Of a stretch of 64,000 nt of DNA, positions 13,938 through 22,727 are shown one piece after another. Source of the stretch: Rhodothermus marinus DSM 4252 (GTDB lineage: Bacteria; Bacteroidota; Rhodothermia; Rhodothermales; Rhodothermaceae). Position numbers and translations under genes: made by a program. The DNA lies in assembly GCF_000024845.1 (NCBI RefSeq), contig NC_013501.1:1964874-2028873 (forward strand), given 5' to 3'. How positions within the stretch are numbered: position 1 is the stretch's first letter; the number at the start of each line of letters is the position of its first letter. The notes beneath the pieces are model-generated. The model did not search any database and was not told the DNA's origin. It saw only the letters and a program-made list of their open reading frames with translations.

Positions 13938-16349
13938 TCAGTTACGCAGCGGTTTGTTGGTCTGCAGCAGGTGCATGATGCGCTCCTGCGTCTTGGGCTG
14001 CCCCAGCAGGTGCAGGAAGACCTCACGCTCGAGCGCCAGCAGATAGTCCTCGGAGACTTCCTGCGGATGGGTCAGATTGCCGCCCGTCATCACGTAGGCG
14101 AGCTTCGAAGCCAGATACTGGTCGTATTCGGTGATGAAGCCACCTTTGCGGTACTGATCGACGCCCACCATGAGCGCCGCGTAGCCCGGTTTGCCCAGCA
14201 CTTTGACGCGGGTGGGCTTCGTCGGTGGCTGGTAGCCCTGCTCCGAAAGCCGGAGCACTTCCTGCTTGGCCACGAAGAGCCGCCGGTCTTCGTGCATGAC
14301 GATGCGGGCGTGCGGCGGCAGGAAGCCCATGGCCTGGGCCTGACGGGCGCTGGTGGCCACCTGCGCCATCGCGACGGTTTCGAAGTACTTCTGAATCCAG
14401 GGCAGAATCTCGCTGGGATGGCCGTGCGGCGCCTGCTCGGCCGCCTTCACCACCAGCCGTGTGGTGCCCGTGCCGGCCGGAATCAGCCCCACGCCCAGCT
14501 CCACCAGTCCCAGATAGCTTTCGGCGGCGGCCACCGGGTTCGGGCAGGCCATCACCATCTCGCAGCCCCCGCCCAGCGCCCGCTGGTGCACAGCCACCAC
14601 GACGGGCTTCGTGGCGTAGCGAATGCGCTGCATCACCTCCTGGAATTTCTCCAGGAAGGTCTCCAGCAGCTTGAACTCCTGCTGTGCCACGGCCATAACC
14701 GCCTCGCCCAGGTTGGCCCCCACCGAGAAGTGCCGCCCTTCGTTGCCGATGACCATGCCCCGGATGTTCGGGTCGCTTTCGACGCGGTCGAGCACCTCCA
14801 GCAGGCCCTCCATCACCCACTGCCCCAGCGCGTTCGCCTTCGAGCGAAACTCGTAGAGCACCACGCCATCGCCCAGGTCGAGCAGTGCGGCCTCGGCGTT
14901 CTGCCAGAGCGTGCGCTTCGGGTCGGCTTTGATCACGGCCAGCCGGATCTCGTCGGCCGGGATCGGATCGTCCACGTAGCGACCTTCGACGGGATAATAG
15001 ACCTGCGGCCGGCCATCTTCCTGACGATAGAAGGACGTGGCGCCCTTCTTCGGCATCTCCTCCACCCAGGCAGGCAGCGCATAGCCCAGCTTGCGGCAGC
15101 CCTCCACCACCTGCTCGAAGCCGAGCGCATCCCAGATCTCGAAGGGGCCCAGCTCCCAGCCGAAGCCCCAGCGGATGGCGCGGTCCACGTTGGCCGGGTT
15201 GTCCGTGATCTCCGGAATGCGACGGGCCGCGTAGGCCAGCAGGTCCAGCGTGGTCGTGCGGAAGAACTCGCCGGCCCGCCCCTCGTCGGCAAAGAGCGCC
15301 CGCAGCCGCTCCTTCAGATCCGGGATCGACTTGATACGGTCCAGATCGCCCAGGTTGAGCGGCCGCGGCGGCTCGTACTGGCCGGTTTCGGGATTGATCG
15401 ACTTGATGACGCCGTCCTCTTTCTTGTAAAAACCGGCCCCGGTCTTCTGACCGAGCGCGCCTTTTTCGACAAGCGTCTCCAGAATCTTCGGCGGTCTGAA
15501 GGCCTCGCGGCTCTCGTCGTTGGTGGCCTTTTCATACAGGTTACGGGCCACGTCGAGCATGACGTCGAGCCCCACCACGTCGGCCGTGCGGAAGGTGGCC
15601 GACTTGGGCCGTCCCACGAGCGTGCCCGTGAGCGCGTCGATCTCCTCAATCGTGTAGCGTCCCTGTTCGAAGAGCGCGATCACCCGCATCATGCCATAGA
15701 CGCCGATGCGGTTGCCGATGAAATAGGGCACGTCGTTGGCCACCACGATCCCTTTGCCCAGGTAAAAGCGGCCGAACCAGGCCACGCGGGCCAGCACCTC
15801 GGGATCGGTGTCGGCCGTGGGGATCAGCTCGAGCAGTTTCAGATAGCGGGGCGGATTGAAGAAGTGCGTGCCCAGAAACCGCCGCCGGAACGCCTCGGAG
15901 CGCCCTTCGGCGATCTCCCGGATGGGCAGACCGCTCGTGTTCGTCGAGATGATCGCGTCCTCGCGGGCCGCCTCCTCCACCCGCGCCATCACCTGGCGTT
16001 TGATGTCGAGCCGTTCGACGACGGCCTCGATGACCCAGTCGGCCTCGCCCACCCGGTCGAAGTGCTCGTCGAAGTTGCCCAGCGTGATCCGTTGCTTCGC
16101 AGCCTCGTCGAAGAACGGATCGGGCTTCATCTTGAGCGCCTTCTGGAATTGCTGCTCGACGATCGCGTTTTTCGGCCCTTCTTTGGGTGCGATGTCGAGC
16201 AGCAGCACCTCAACGCCCGCATTGGCCAGGTGGGCGGCGATCTGTGCACCCATCGTGCCGGCGCCCAGCACGGCCGCCTTGCGGAACGGCCGGAAGTGCC
16301 AGGGCCGCAGCTCCAGCAGATTTCGGGGGGTTACCGTGGTCGTTTCCAT
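13938..16349 (-). CDS. 3-hydroxyacyl-CoA dehydrogenase / enoyl-CoA hydratase fusion (FadN-like)
   Basis: A bifunctional 803-residue protein for the middle two steps of beta-oxidation. The N-terminal Rossmann fold has VLGAGTMGAQIAAHLANAG (about residues 27-45) followed by the two HAD C-terminal domains. The C-terminal third is a crotonase domain, with the oxyanion-hole stretches GANLGEAV and ALGGGCEMVMACPNP. The dehydrogenase-then-crotonase order is that of FadN-type proteins and the reverse of E. coli FadB. It sits between the acyl-CoA ligase and the thiolase in the operon. A partner thiolase complex is likely, but that is inference. Confidence 0.94.
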   Translation of the reverse strand: METTTVTPRNLLELRPWHFRPFRKAAVLGAGTMGAQIAAHLANAGVEVLLLDIAPKEGPKNAIVEQQFQKALKMKPDPFFDEAAKQRITLGNFDEHFDRVGEADWVIEAVVERLDIKRQVMARVEEAAREDAIISTNTSGLPIREIAEGRSEAFRRRFLGTHFFNPPRYLKLLELIPTADTDPEVLARVAWFGRFYLGKGIVVANDVPYFIGNRIGVYGMMRVIALFEQGRYTIEEIDALTGTLVGRPKSATFRTADVVGLDVMLDVARNLYEKATNDESREAFRPPKILETLVEKGALGQKTGAGFYKKEDGVIKSINPETGQYEPPRPLNLGDLDRIKSIPDLKERLRALFADEGRAGEFFRTTTLDLLAYAARRIPEITDNPANVDRAIRWGFGWELGPFEIWDALGFEQVVEGCRKLGYALPAWVEEMPKKGATSFYRQEDGRPQVYYPVEGRYVDDPIPADEIRLAVIKADPKRTLWQNAEAALLDLGDGVVLYEFRSKANALGQWVMEGLLEVLDRVESDPNIRGMVIGNEGRHFSVGANLGEAVMAVAQQEFKLLETFLEKFQEVMQRIRYATKPVVVAVHQRALGGGCEMVMACPNPVAAAESYLGLVELGVGLIPAGTGTTRLVVKAAEQAPHGHPSEILPWIQKYFETVAMAQVATSARQAQAMGFLPPHARIVMHEDRRLFVAKQEVLRLSEQGYQPPTKPTRVKVLGKPGYAALMVGVDQYRKGGFITEYDQYLASKLAYVMTGGNLTHPQEVSEDYLLALEREVFLHLLGQPKTQERIMHLLQTNKPLRN

Positions 16350-16371
16350 GGTGCGTTTTCGTTGTTTTTAT

Positions 16372-18264
16372 TCAGGATTCAGGAGTTGTCGCTTCCTGTG
16401 CTTCGGCCTCGGCACCCTCGTAGAGCGCCCGAATCTGGGCCTCGTACTTTTTGTAGAGCGCCGAGCGCCGCACTTTGAGCGTGGGCGTCAGCGTGCCTTC
16501 TTCGATGGAAAGCCGCTCGGGCACCAGCACAAAGCGCTTGATCGTGGCCCAGGGGTCCATCCCCTCGTTGGCGCGATCGACGATCTGCTGATAGACCTCC
16601 AGGATCTTCGGCTCGCGTACCAGCTTTTCGAGCGGCTGGTTGGCGTCGAGCCCGAGCCGCCGCGCCAGCCGTCGAAGCGCTTCCTCATCCGGGAAAATGA
16701 GCGCCGCCGTGAACTTGTAACCGGGTCCCACCACGAGCGCCTGCTCGACAAGCGGATCGGCCGTCAGGCGCTGCTCCAGCGGCTGGGGCATCACATACTT
16801 GCCCGTCGAGAGCTTGAACAGATCTTTCTTGCGGTCGGTGATAACGAGAAAGCCCTCTTCAGTGAAGTAGCCGATGTCGCCCGTGTGGAACCACCCTTCT
16901 TCGTCGATCACCTCGCGTGTGCGCTCCGGGTCTTTGTAATAGCCCAGCATGACGTGGGGGCCGCGCGTGAGAATCTCGCCGTCCTCGGCGATCTTCACCT
17001 CCACGCCCGGGATGGGCACCCCCACCGTGCCGGCCCGGTTCAGCTCGGGGCGGTTGTAGGTGATGACCGGGCTCGTCTCGGTCAGGCCGTAGCCCTGCAG
17101 GATCGGGATGCCAGCCGCCGCGAAGATGTTGGCCAGTTCGGCCGAAAGGGCCGCCCCGCCCGCAATGATGAAGGCGATGCGCCCGCCCATGGCCTCCCGC
17201 CATTTGCGATAGACCAGCCGGTCGGCCACGGCCAGTTGCAGCCGGTAAAGTCCCCGCGGCTCGCGCCCCAGCTCGTAGCGCCGGGCCAGGTCCAGCGCCC
17301 AGCGAAAGATCCGCCCCTTCAGGCCGGGCATGGCGGCCGCCCGCTCCACCAGCGCCCCGTAGATCTTCTCGAGCACGCGCGGCACCGTGGCGAACGTCGT
17401 GGGCCGCACCTGCCGGAGCGCGTCACGCAGGGCGTCGGGCGTCGTGAAATAGACGCTGGTGGCATAGTACAGGTAGCCGTAGAAGAGCGTCCGGGCGAAA
17501 ACGTGCGTCAGCGGCAGAAACGACAGGGCCACCTCGCCGTCCGGCCCCGGCCGGTACTGCTTGATCCCGCTGAAGGACGTGAGCGCGTTGAACGAAATGT
17601 TCTCGTGGGAGAGCATCACGCCCTTGGGACGCCCCGTCGTGCCGCTCGTGTAGATGATGGTGGCCAGGTCGCCCGGACGGATCTGCGCCCGCAGCCGCGC
17701 GATGGCCTCCGGATCGGCCGCCCGGCGCTGCCGCCCTGCTTCCAGCAACTGGGCGAAGGTGTAGAGCGGCCGCCCTTCCACCCGATCCGTGTCCAGCCCG
17801 GTCGCGTCGGCCACCACGACGAACTGCACGCCGGGCAGGTCGCGCAGCAGCGGCGCGACGCGTTCGAGCAATGCTCGGTTCGAGACGACGAGCGCCCGGG
17901 CCTCGGCATGCTCGATGACGTAATGAATCGACTCGGGCGCGTGCGTCAGGTAGATGGGCACGTCGATCAGGCCACCGATCAGGCAGGCCATGTCGGCCAG
18001 GCAGAAGTGGGCGTCGCTTTCCATGTAGAAGGCCACGTGGGCGCCCCGCTCCAGTCCCATCGCATGCAGGCCCAGCGCCAGCGCTTCGGCCTGCTCGGCA
18101 AAATCGCGCAGCGAGATGGGCGTCCAGCGCCCCGGTCCGGCCGGTTGATTCAGGAAGGCCGGGTTCTCGTAGCGCGCCAGCGCCTCGTAGAGCACGTCCG
18201 GCAGCGTCTTACCGAGCACCGGCGTGCCCGTATCGGGTGGCGCCGTGTAGATGCGTTCGCCCAT
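16372..18264 (-). CDS. Long-chain acyl-CoA synthetase (AMP-forming)
   Basis: Activates free fatty acids to acyl-CoA at the cost of ATP to AMP. The 630-residue protein from the ATG at 18264 carries the AMP-binding P-loop TIIYTSGTTGRPKGVMLSHEN, the later adenylation motif around GYGLTETSPVITYNRPE, and the hinge WFHTGDIGYFTEEGFLVITDRKKD with a catalytic lysine region near the C-terminus. Length and motif order match eukaryote-like/FadD15-type long-chain ligases. A TTG four codons upstream is possible but weaker. It directly follows the tetR gene by 32 bases and starts the catabolic part of the fad operon. Confidence 0.93.
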   Translation of the reverse strand: MGERIYTAPPDTGTPVLGKTLPDVLYEALARYENPAFLNQPAGPGRWTPISLRDFAEQAEALALGLHAMGLERGAHVAFYMESDAHFCLADMACLIGGLIDVPIYLTHAPESIHYVIEHAEARALVVSNRALLERVAPLLRDLPGVQFVVVADATGLDTDRVEGRPLYTFAQLLEAGRQRRAADPEAIARLRAQIRPGDLATIIYTSGTTGRPKGVMLSHENISFNALTSFSGIKQYRPGPDGEVALSFLPLTHVFARTLFYGYLYYATSVYFTTPDALRDALRQVRPTTFATVPRVLEKIYGALVERAAAMPGLKGRIFRWALDLARRYELGREPRGLYRLQLAVADRLVYRKWREAMGGRIAFIIAGGAALSAELANIFAAAGIPILQGYGLTETSPVITYNRPELNRAGTVGVPIPGVEVKIAEDGEILTRGPHVMLGYYKDPERTREVIDEEGWFHTGDIGYFTEEGFLVITDRKKDLFKLSTGKYVMPQPLEQRLTADPLVEQALVVGPGYKFTAALIFPDEEALRRLARRLGLDANQPLEKLVREPKILEVYQQIVDRANEGMDPWATIKRFVLVPERLSIEEGTLTPTLKVRRSALYKKYEAQIRALYEGAEAEAQEATTPES

Positions 18265-18296
18265 AGGTATGCCCAAAAAAGCGCTTCCCGTTCGTG

Positions 18297-18920
18297 CTAT
18301 TTTGCAGCCATCTGCGGCAGGGCCTCAGGGGCCAGCACCCCGCGCAGCAGCGTCCGAATGGTCGTGTCGATGAAGGCTTCCGGATCGATCCGTACATCCA
18401 AACGACGCGCCAGCAGCAACGCCACAGCTCCGTGAAGCGCCGCCCAGGCCGCGCTGGCCGTCACGCGCGGATCCTCGACGGTAAACACGCCCAGCCGACG
18501 GCCTTCTTCCAGCGTCTGAATGGAAAGCTCCAGGCCACGACGTGCCCGGCGATATTTTTCCGGCGGGTACCGCTCCATGCGCTCCGGATGCAGCATGAAC
18601 ATGATCTCGTAGTATTCCGGATTGCTGCGCCCGAAGACCACGTAGCGCCGCCAGAGCGCCTCCAACCGGGCCACCGGATCATCGTGACGGGCCGCCTCTT
18701 CCCGCAGCTCCTCGTAGAGCAGTCCGAAGCCCTCGTCGATCAACGTGTGCACCAGCGCATCCTTGTTCTGGAAGTACAGGTAGATGGCCGTCGGACTGCA
18801 GCCGATCGCCCGCGCAATTTTGCGCATGGAGAGACTCGTGTAGCCCTCAGCCACCAGCAGGTGGCGCGCGGCATCGAGAATACGTCGCCGCAACGTACCG
18901 TCCGATCCGGTTTCCGTCAT
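18297..18920 (-). CDS. TetR-family regulator of the fad operon
   Basis: 207 residues. The N-terminal helix-turn-helix is typical of TetR/AcrR (RRRILDAARHLLVAEGY, then MRKIARAIGCSPTAIYLYFQNKDAL). The C-terminal ligand domain resembles the TetR_C_13/WHG type. It is the promoter-proximal gene of the beta-oxidation operon, so it most likely represses its own operon and is released by acyl-CoA, as known for FadR-type TetR regulators of several phyla. That ligand is inferred. A palindromic site overlaps the -10 of the promoter just upstream. Confidence 0.9.
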   Translation of the reverse strand: MTETGSDGTLRRRILDAARHLLVAEGYTSLSMRKIARAIGCSPTAIYLYFQNKDALVHTLIDEGFGLLYEELREEAARHDDPVARLEALWRRYVVFGRSNPEYYEIMFMLHPERMERYPPEKYRRARRGLELSIQTLEEGRRLGVFTVEDPRVTASAAWAALHGAVALLLARRLDVRIDPEAFIDTTIRTLLRGVLAPEALPQMAAK

Positions 18921-18935
18921 GGTTCTTTGCGCTGG

Positions 18936-18976
18936 TTAACACTGTTAAGTTAAACAAAAAATGCATTCGCTGTCAA
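18936..18976 (-). promoter_or_regulatory. Promoter and candidate operator of the fad operon
   Basis: On the minus strand TTGACA (plus 18971-18976) and TTAACT (plus 18948-18953) are separated by exactly 17 bases, a good sigma-70-type promoter. The palindrome TTAACACTGTTAA (18936-18948) with a further GTTAA (18949-18953) overlaps the -10 box and initiation region. A perfect dyad on the -10 in front of a tetR-first operon is what autorepression would require. Confidence 0.65.
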
Positions 18977-19044
18977 GTTTTTTCGAACTCGGTCGCGCGA
19001 AGGCGCCCCCACACCGCGCCGACTCCGGTAGCGTGGAAACGGTC

Positions 19045-19079
19045 AAAAAAACCGGCGCGGCCCTTTCGAGCCGCGCCGG
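19045..19079 (-). terminator. Intrinsic terminator upstream of the fad promoter
   Basis: A perfect 10-base stem (19052-19061 against 19070-19079) with, on the minus strand, seven T after it. It would end a minus-strand transcript running from about 19200. It lies upstream of the fad promoter. Confidence 0.8.
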
Positions 19080-19080
19080 C

Positions 19081-19201
19081 TGCCCCACCATGTGTGACCG
19101 AGACTTGCGGGGACGTGCCGCAAACGCAAGTCTCCCGGACGTGCTTCTGTGTCTATAGACACCAGCTGAGGACCGTTGTAACCTCCGGGTAGAAAAATTT
19201 T
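19081..19201 (-). ncRNA. Candidate structured small RNA or leader, family unknown
   Basis: About 120 bases between two terminators hold stacked inverted repeats. Bases 19101-19109 pair perfectly with 19125-19133 (AGACTTGCG). Directly adjacent, 19134-19139 pairs with 19184-19189 (CCCGGA/TCCGGG), enclosing the perfect 14-base palindrome GTGTCTATAGACAC at 19149-19162. With the terminator at 19045-19079 as its 3' end this would make a minus-strand RNA of about 150 nucleotides. No match to tRNA, tmRNA, SRP RNA, 6S RNA or a riboswitch consensus was recognised. The strand is chosen because the terminator T-tract is on the minus strand. Confidence 0.4.
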
Positions 19202-19214
19202 TGTCCCGCCCTGC

Positions 19215-19250
19215 AAAAAAGCCCCGCCCGCCAGCATCGGCGAGCAGGGC
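19215..19250 (-). terminator. Terminator after pepA
   Basis: Imperfect 12-base stem with G-U pairs (19221-19232 against 19239-19250) followed on the minus strand by six T. It lies 27 bases downstream of the pepA stop. Confidence 0.75.
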
Positions 19251-19276
19251 CTGCTCATTCCGTGCGGGAGCTGCGC

Positions 19277-20782
19277 TCAGCTCGAGAAACGCCTGGGGGA
19301 GGCAAAGTCGCGCAGAAATTCGACCAGGAGCCGCACGCCGAAGCCCGTGCCGCCTTTCGGGCGGTAGGGTTTGGGTTCCTTCAGGAAGGCCGGCCCGGCC
19401 ATGTCGATGTGGATCCAGGGATAATCGACGAAGTGTTCCAGGAACTTGGCCGCCGTGATAGAGCCGGCCTCGCGGCCGCCGATGTTCTTCAGGTCGGCCA
19501 CGTCGCTTTCCAGCAATTTGGCATATTCGTCGTACATGGGCAGCGGGTGGACCCGGTCGCCGCTGCGCTCCCCGGCGGTTACGATGGCCTGCAGGCGCTC
19601 TTCGGCGCCTTCCACGTTGTTGGTCATGACGGCGGCCGCCTCGGTGCCCAGCGCAATGACCTGGGCCCCGGTCAGCGTCGCCAGGTCGATGACCAGGATC
19701 GGCCGGTAGGTGCGGGCGTACGAGAGCGCATCGGCCAGAATCAGCCGTCCCTCGGCGTCGGTGTTGAGCACCTCGACGGTCTTGCCGGAATGCATCCGGA
19801 TGACCTCGCCGGGCACGTAGGCATTCTCACCGGGCCGGTTGTCGGTGGCCGGGATCAGCCCCACCACGTAGAGCGGGATTTTCAGGCGGGCCAGCGCCTC
19901 CATGGCGCCCACGACGGCGGCCGCCCCGGCCATGTCGGACTTCATGTAGTCCATGCTGTCCTTGGTGGGCTTGAGCGACAGCCCGCCCGTGTCGAAGACC
20001 ACGCCTTTGCCCACCAGTACGACCGGCCGCTCGTTGAGGGCATTTTCCGGATGCCAGGTGAGCACCGTAAAGGTCGGCGGCTCCGGGCTGCCCCGGTTGA
20101 CGGCCAGGAGCCCGCCCATGCCTTCTTCTTCGATCAGCGCCTTGTCCCACACATCGGCCTCGTAGCCGTACTTTTTGGCCGACTGCTCGATCAGGCGGGC
20201 GAACTTCGTGGGCGTTTTTTCGTCGGGGGATAGATTGACCAGGTCGCGTGCCGTCATCACGCTTTCGGCGATGATGCGGCCGCGTTCGGCTCCCCGTCGG
20301 CTGGCCTTTTCGTCCTCGCCCGTTTCGTGGATCACGAGCCGCTCGATCTCGCGCAGTTCGCTCGTGTCCGTCTTGTAGCGCGTAAAGCGGTAGGCGGCCA
20401 GCATGAAGCCCTCGACGAGCGCCTGACTGGCCGACTCGGGGTCGATCGAAGTCTGGGGCCGCACGATGGCGGCGGTGACGACTTTGCGCTCGCGGGCCAG
20501 CTCGGCACCGCGGGCGGCCACCCGCCGCAGCCGCTCCAGATCGACGCGATCGGCCGGGCCCATGCCCACCAGCGCCAGGCGTCGGGCCCGACCGCTTTCC
20601 GGGTAGAGCCAGATCAGTTCGTCCTGCGCCCCGGTAAAGTCGGCCGCGGTGCGCCGGACGATTTCACCAAACTGCTCGCTCAGGGCCTTCAGGGTTGCCT
20701 CAACGGCCCCTTCGGCAACAGGCACCAGGAGCAGATCGATATCCAGTTCATCCAGTGGGATCGTAGTGACCGAGACTTTCAT
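19277..20782 (-). CDS. pepA: Leucyl aminopeptidase (M17)
   Basis: Cytosolic di-metal aminopeptidase that removes N-terminal residues from peptides. The 501 residues match the M17 family. The C-terminal catalytic domain shows the metal-binding signature NTDAEGRLILADAL, the VGKGVVFDTGGLSLK stretch and KSDMAGAAAVVG. The N-terminal macro-like domain is divergent, as usual. Its start codon overlaps the nrnA stop by four bases (20779-20782), so it is co-translated with nrnA and probably thiE. Ends with its own terminator. Confidence 0.96.
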   Translation of the reverse strand: MKVSVTTIPLDELDIDLLLVPVAEGAVEATLKALSEQFGEIVRRTAADFTGAQDELIWLYPESGRARRLALVGMGPADRVDLERLRRVAARGAELARERKVVTAAIVRPQTSIDPESASQALVEGFMLAAYRFTRYKTDTSELREIERLVIHETGEDEKASRRGAERGRIIAESVMTARDLVNLSPDEKTPTKFARLIEQSAKKYGYEADVWDKALIEEEGMGGLLAVNRGSPEPPTFTVLTWHPENALNERPVVLVGKGVVFDTGGLSLKPTKDSMDYMKSDMAGAAAVVGAMEALARLKIPLYVVGLIPATDNRPGENAYVPGEVIRMHSGKTVEVLNTDAEGRLILADALSYARTYRPILVIDLATLTGAQVIALGTEAAAVMTNNVEGAEERLQAIVTAGERSGDRVHPLPMYDEYAKLLESDVADLKNIGGREAGSITAAKFLEHFVDYPWIHIDMAGPAFLKEPKPYRPKGGTGFGVRLLVEFLRDFASPRRFSS

Positions 20783-21879
20783 GACGCCGTAGAGGATGCT
20801 TGCGACTTCTGATGCAGGAGTGCTGAAAGATACGACGCATCTTCCGACGAAAGGGTGCCCGAGGCGTTGCCCGCGGACGAAGCCTCGAGTTGCGGCAGGT
20901 AGCGCGGGGCGGCCGCCAGGACGGCATCAACCAGCGCATCGAGCGCGGCATTCTCCACGAACGCCCCGGCCGCATTGCGATGCCCCCCTCCACCGAACGC
21001 CCGGGCCCACTCGTTCACGTGGTAGTCGCCCTTCGATCGAAAGCTAATTTTGACGCCTTTTTCGATCTCGGTAAACAGCAGGGCCACCCGCACCCCCCGG
21101 ATCGACAACAGGTGGTTGATGAAGCCCTCGGTGTCTTCGGTAGAGGCGCCGGTTTCGTTGAACATTCGGCGCGAGAGCACCATGTAGGCGACTCTACCGT
21201 CGTAGCGGAGCTGCAGGTTGCGCAGGGCCAGGCCCAGCAAGCGCATGCTTTCGGGCGTGCGTGTGTCGAAAATCGCGCTGTGGATGGCCTCGGTGCTGAG
21301 ACCTCCCCGCTCCAGCAGATCGGCCACAATGCGATGGACCGTCGGCGTGACCGTATTGAAACGAAACGAGCCGGTGTCGGTCATGATGGCCACGTACAGC
21401 GCCGTGGCCAGTTCATGATCGATCAGGTTTGGATCGACGGCGCAGACCAGTTCGTAGACCAGCTCCCCGGTCGAGGAGGCCGTGTCGCGCACGTACTGCA
21501 GATCGAACCAGTCTTCCGGGGACGTGTGGTGGTCGATGAGCAGTTTGCGGGCGCGGCTGGCCTCGACGGCGGGCGCCAGATCGCCGAGTCGGTCCAGGGC
21601 GTTCGTGTCGAGCACGCAGATGACGTCGGCCTGGTCGATTCGTTCGCGCTGGGCCAGCGCTCCGTTGAACACTTCCACCTGCTCGATGCCGGGTATCCAG
21701 GTCAGGTTCGACGGCGGCGGGTCGCTGTTGATCAGATATACGTCGTGTCCCATCTTCTGCAGCAGCCGTCCCAGGGCCAGCTGCGAGCCCAGCGCGTCCC
21801 CATCGGGTTTGATGTGGGTGGTCAGCACGAAGCGTTGATGCCGGCGAAAGCAGTTCAGAACGGCCCTGCGGGTAGACAT
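20779..21879 (-). CDS. nrnA: DHH-family oligoribonuclease / pAp phosphatase (NrnA-like)
   Basis: 366 residues with the DHH/DHHA1 architecture of NrnA, which degrades short RNA oligonucleotides and dephosphorylates 3'-phosphoadenosine 5'-phosphate. Visible motifs are HIKPDGDALGSQLAL (metal site 1), the DHH motif in LIDHHTSPEDW, and the DHHA1 substrate-binding GGGHRNAAGA near residue 315. Length fits. It lies in the thiE-nrnA-pepA cluster, 52 bases after thiE, with a four-base overlap into pepA. Confidence 0.9.
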   Translation of the reverse strand: MSTRRAVLNCFRRHQRFVLTTHIKPDGDALGSQLALGRLLQKMGHDVYLINSDPPPSNLTWIPGIEQVEVFNGALAQRERIDQADVICVLDTNALDRLGDLAPAVEASRARKLLIDHHTSPEDWFDLQYVRDTASSTGELVYELVCAVDPNLIDHELATALYVAIMTDTGSFRFNTVTPTVHRIVADLLERGGLSTEAIHSAIFDTRTPESMRLLGLALRNLQLRYDGRVAYMVLSRRMFNETGASTEDTEGFINHLLSIRGVRVALLFTEIEKGVKISFRSKGDYHVNEWARAFGGGGHRNAAGAFVENAALDALVDAVLAAAPRYLPQLEASSAGNASGTLSSEDASYLSALLHQKSQASSTAS

Positions 21880-21931
21880 ATGGACTCCGGCTGGTCTGCA
21901 AAAAAGCCCATCCTTAACGCCCGAGGGCCGT

Positions 21932-22594
21932 TCATGTTCGGGGCGTTTCCGGGAGTGCCCGCAGCACCGATTCGATCTCCAGGCGAAACTGGGCGGTGGC
22001 CGCCCGCGGATCTGGCGCGGTCGTGATGGCGGTCATCACGGCCACCCCGTAGGCGCCGGCCTCCAGCACCGGGCGCACCCGCTGCACGGTGATGCCAGCG
22101 ATGGCAATCACAGGGATGGGGACGGCCTCGCAGACCTGACGCAGTCCTTCGATGCCCTTCACCGAAGCCGGGTTGGCTTTCGACGAAGTGGGAAAAACCG
22201 GACCGAAGCCGATGTAGTCGGCGCCGGCCCGCCAGGCTTCCACTGCCTGCTCGACGGTGGTGGCCGTGGCGCCGATGATGAAGTCGGGTCCCAGGATGCG
22301 CCGGGCTTCGGCGACGGGAAAATCCTCCTGTCCGAGGTGGACGCCGTCAGCTTCCACGGCCAGCGCGATGTCGATGTGATCGTCGATGATCAGCGGCACG
22401 CCGGCCTCCTTACACACGGCGGCCGTGCGCCGGGCCTCGTAGAGTTTGTGGCGGATACCGCCGAACTTCTGGCGAAACTGCACGGTGTCGGCCCCGCCGG
22501 CGATCACCAGGCGGGCCAGCTCGGCATGACCATACCGCTGCTGAAAGTAAAAGTCCGTGAGCACATGCAGTCGGCCGATCGGTTTCTTGCCCAT
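21932..22594 (-). CDS. thiE: Thiamine-phosphate synthase
   Basis: Joins the pyrimidine (HMP-PP) and thiazole (THZ-P) halves of thiamine. The 220-residue TIM barrel shows GADTVQFRQK (family: VQLREK), IIDDHIDIALAVEADGVHLGQED, DFIIGATA and GPVFPTSSK, the phosphate-binding segments of ThiE. No other thiamine genes and no TPP riboswitch are visible in the short leader, so this copy stands apart from a thi operon. It is first in the thiE-nrnA-pepA series and divergent from the comA-like gene. Confidence 0.92.
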   Translation of the reverse strand: MGKKPIGRLHVLTDFYFQQRYGHAELARLVIAGGADTVQFRQKFGGIRHKLYEARRTAAVCKEAGVPLIIDDHIDIALAVEADGVHLGQEDFPVAEARRILGPDFIIGATATTVEQAVEAWRAGADYIGFGPVFPTSSKANPASVKGIEGLRQVCEAVPIPVIAIAGITVQRVRPVLEAGAYGVAVMTAITTAPDPRAATAQFRLEIESVLRALPETPRT

Positions 22595-22727
22595 CGTGCA
22601 ACGCGTCGGTTATTTGTTCTGGATTGTCGAAACTGACCGGGCTTTCCTTTTTAACAACAACACAGCATTTCGTTGCAGCAATGAAAACGCAGCGCAAGCT
22701 ATGCTACGCAGAAAATCGACCGGTGAT

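Noticed and set aside
12687..16478. 1263-residue frame antisense to the thiolase and HAD-crotonase genes
   Set aside because: Crosses two genes on the other strand with excess His/Arg/Gly; a GC artefact.
15856..18435. 859-residue frame antisense to the acyl-CoA ligase
   Set aside because: Same artefact; starts inside one gene and ends inside another.
19043..19100. A tRNA-like 3' end (CCACCA) on the plus strand
   Set aside because: No cloverleaf can be built; the strong stem is better read as a minus-strand terminator.
18961..19158. Small plus-strand open frame upstream of the fad promoter
   Set aside because: Runs through the promoter, a terminator and the hairpins; no ribosome site or family.
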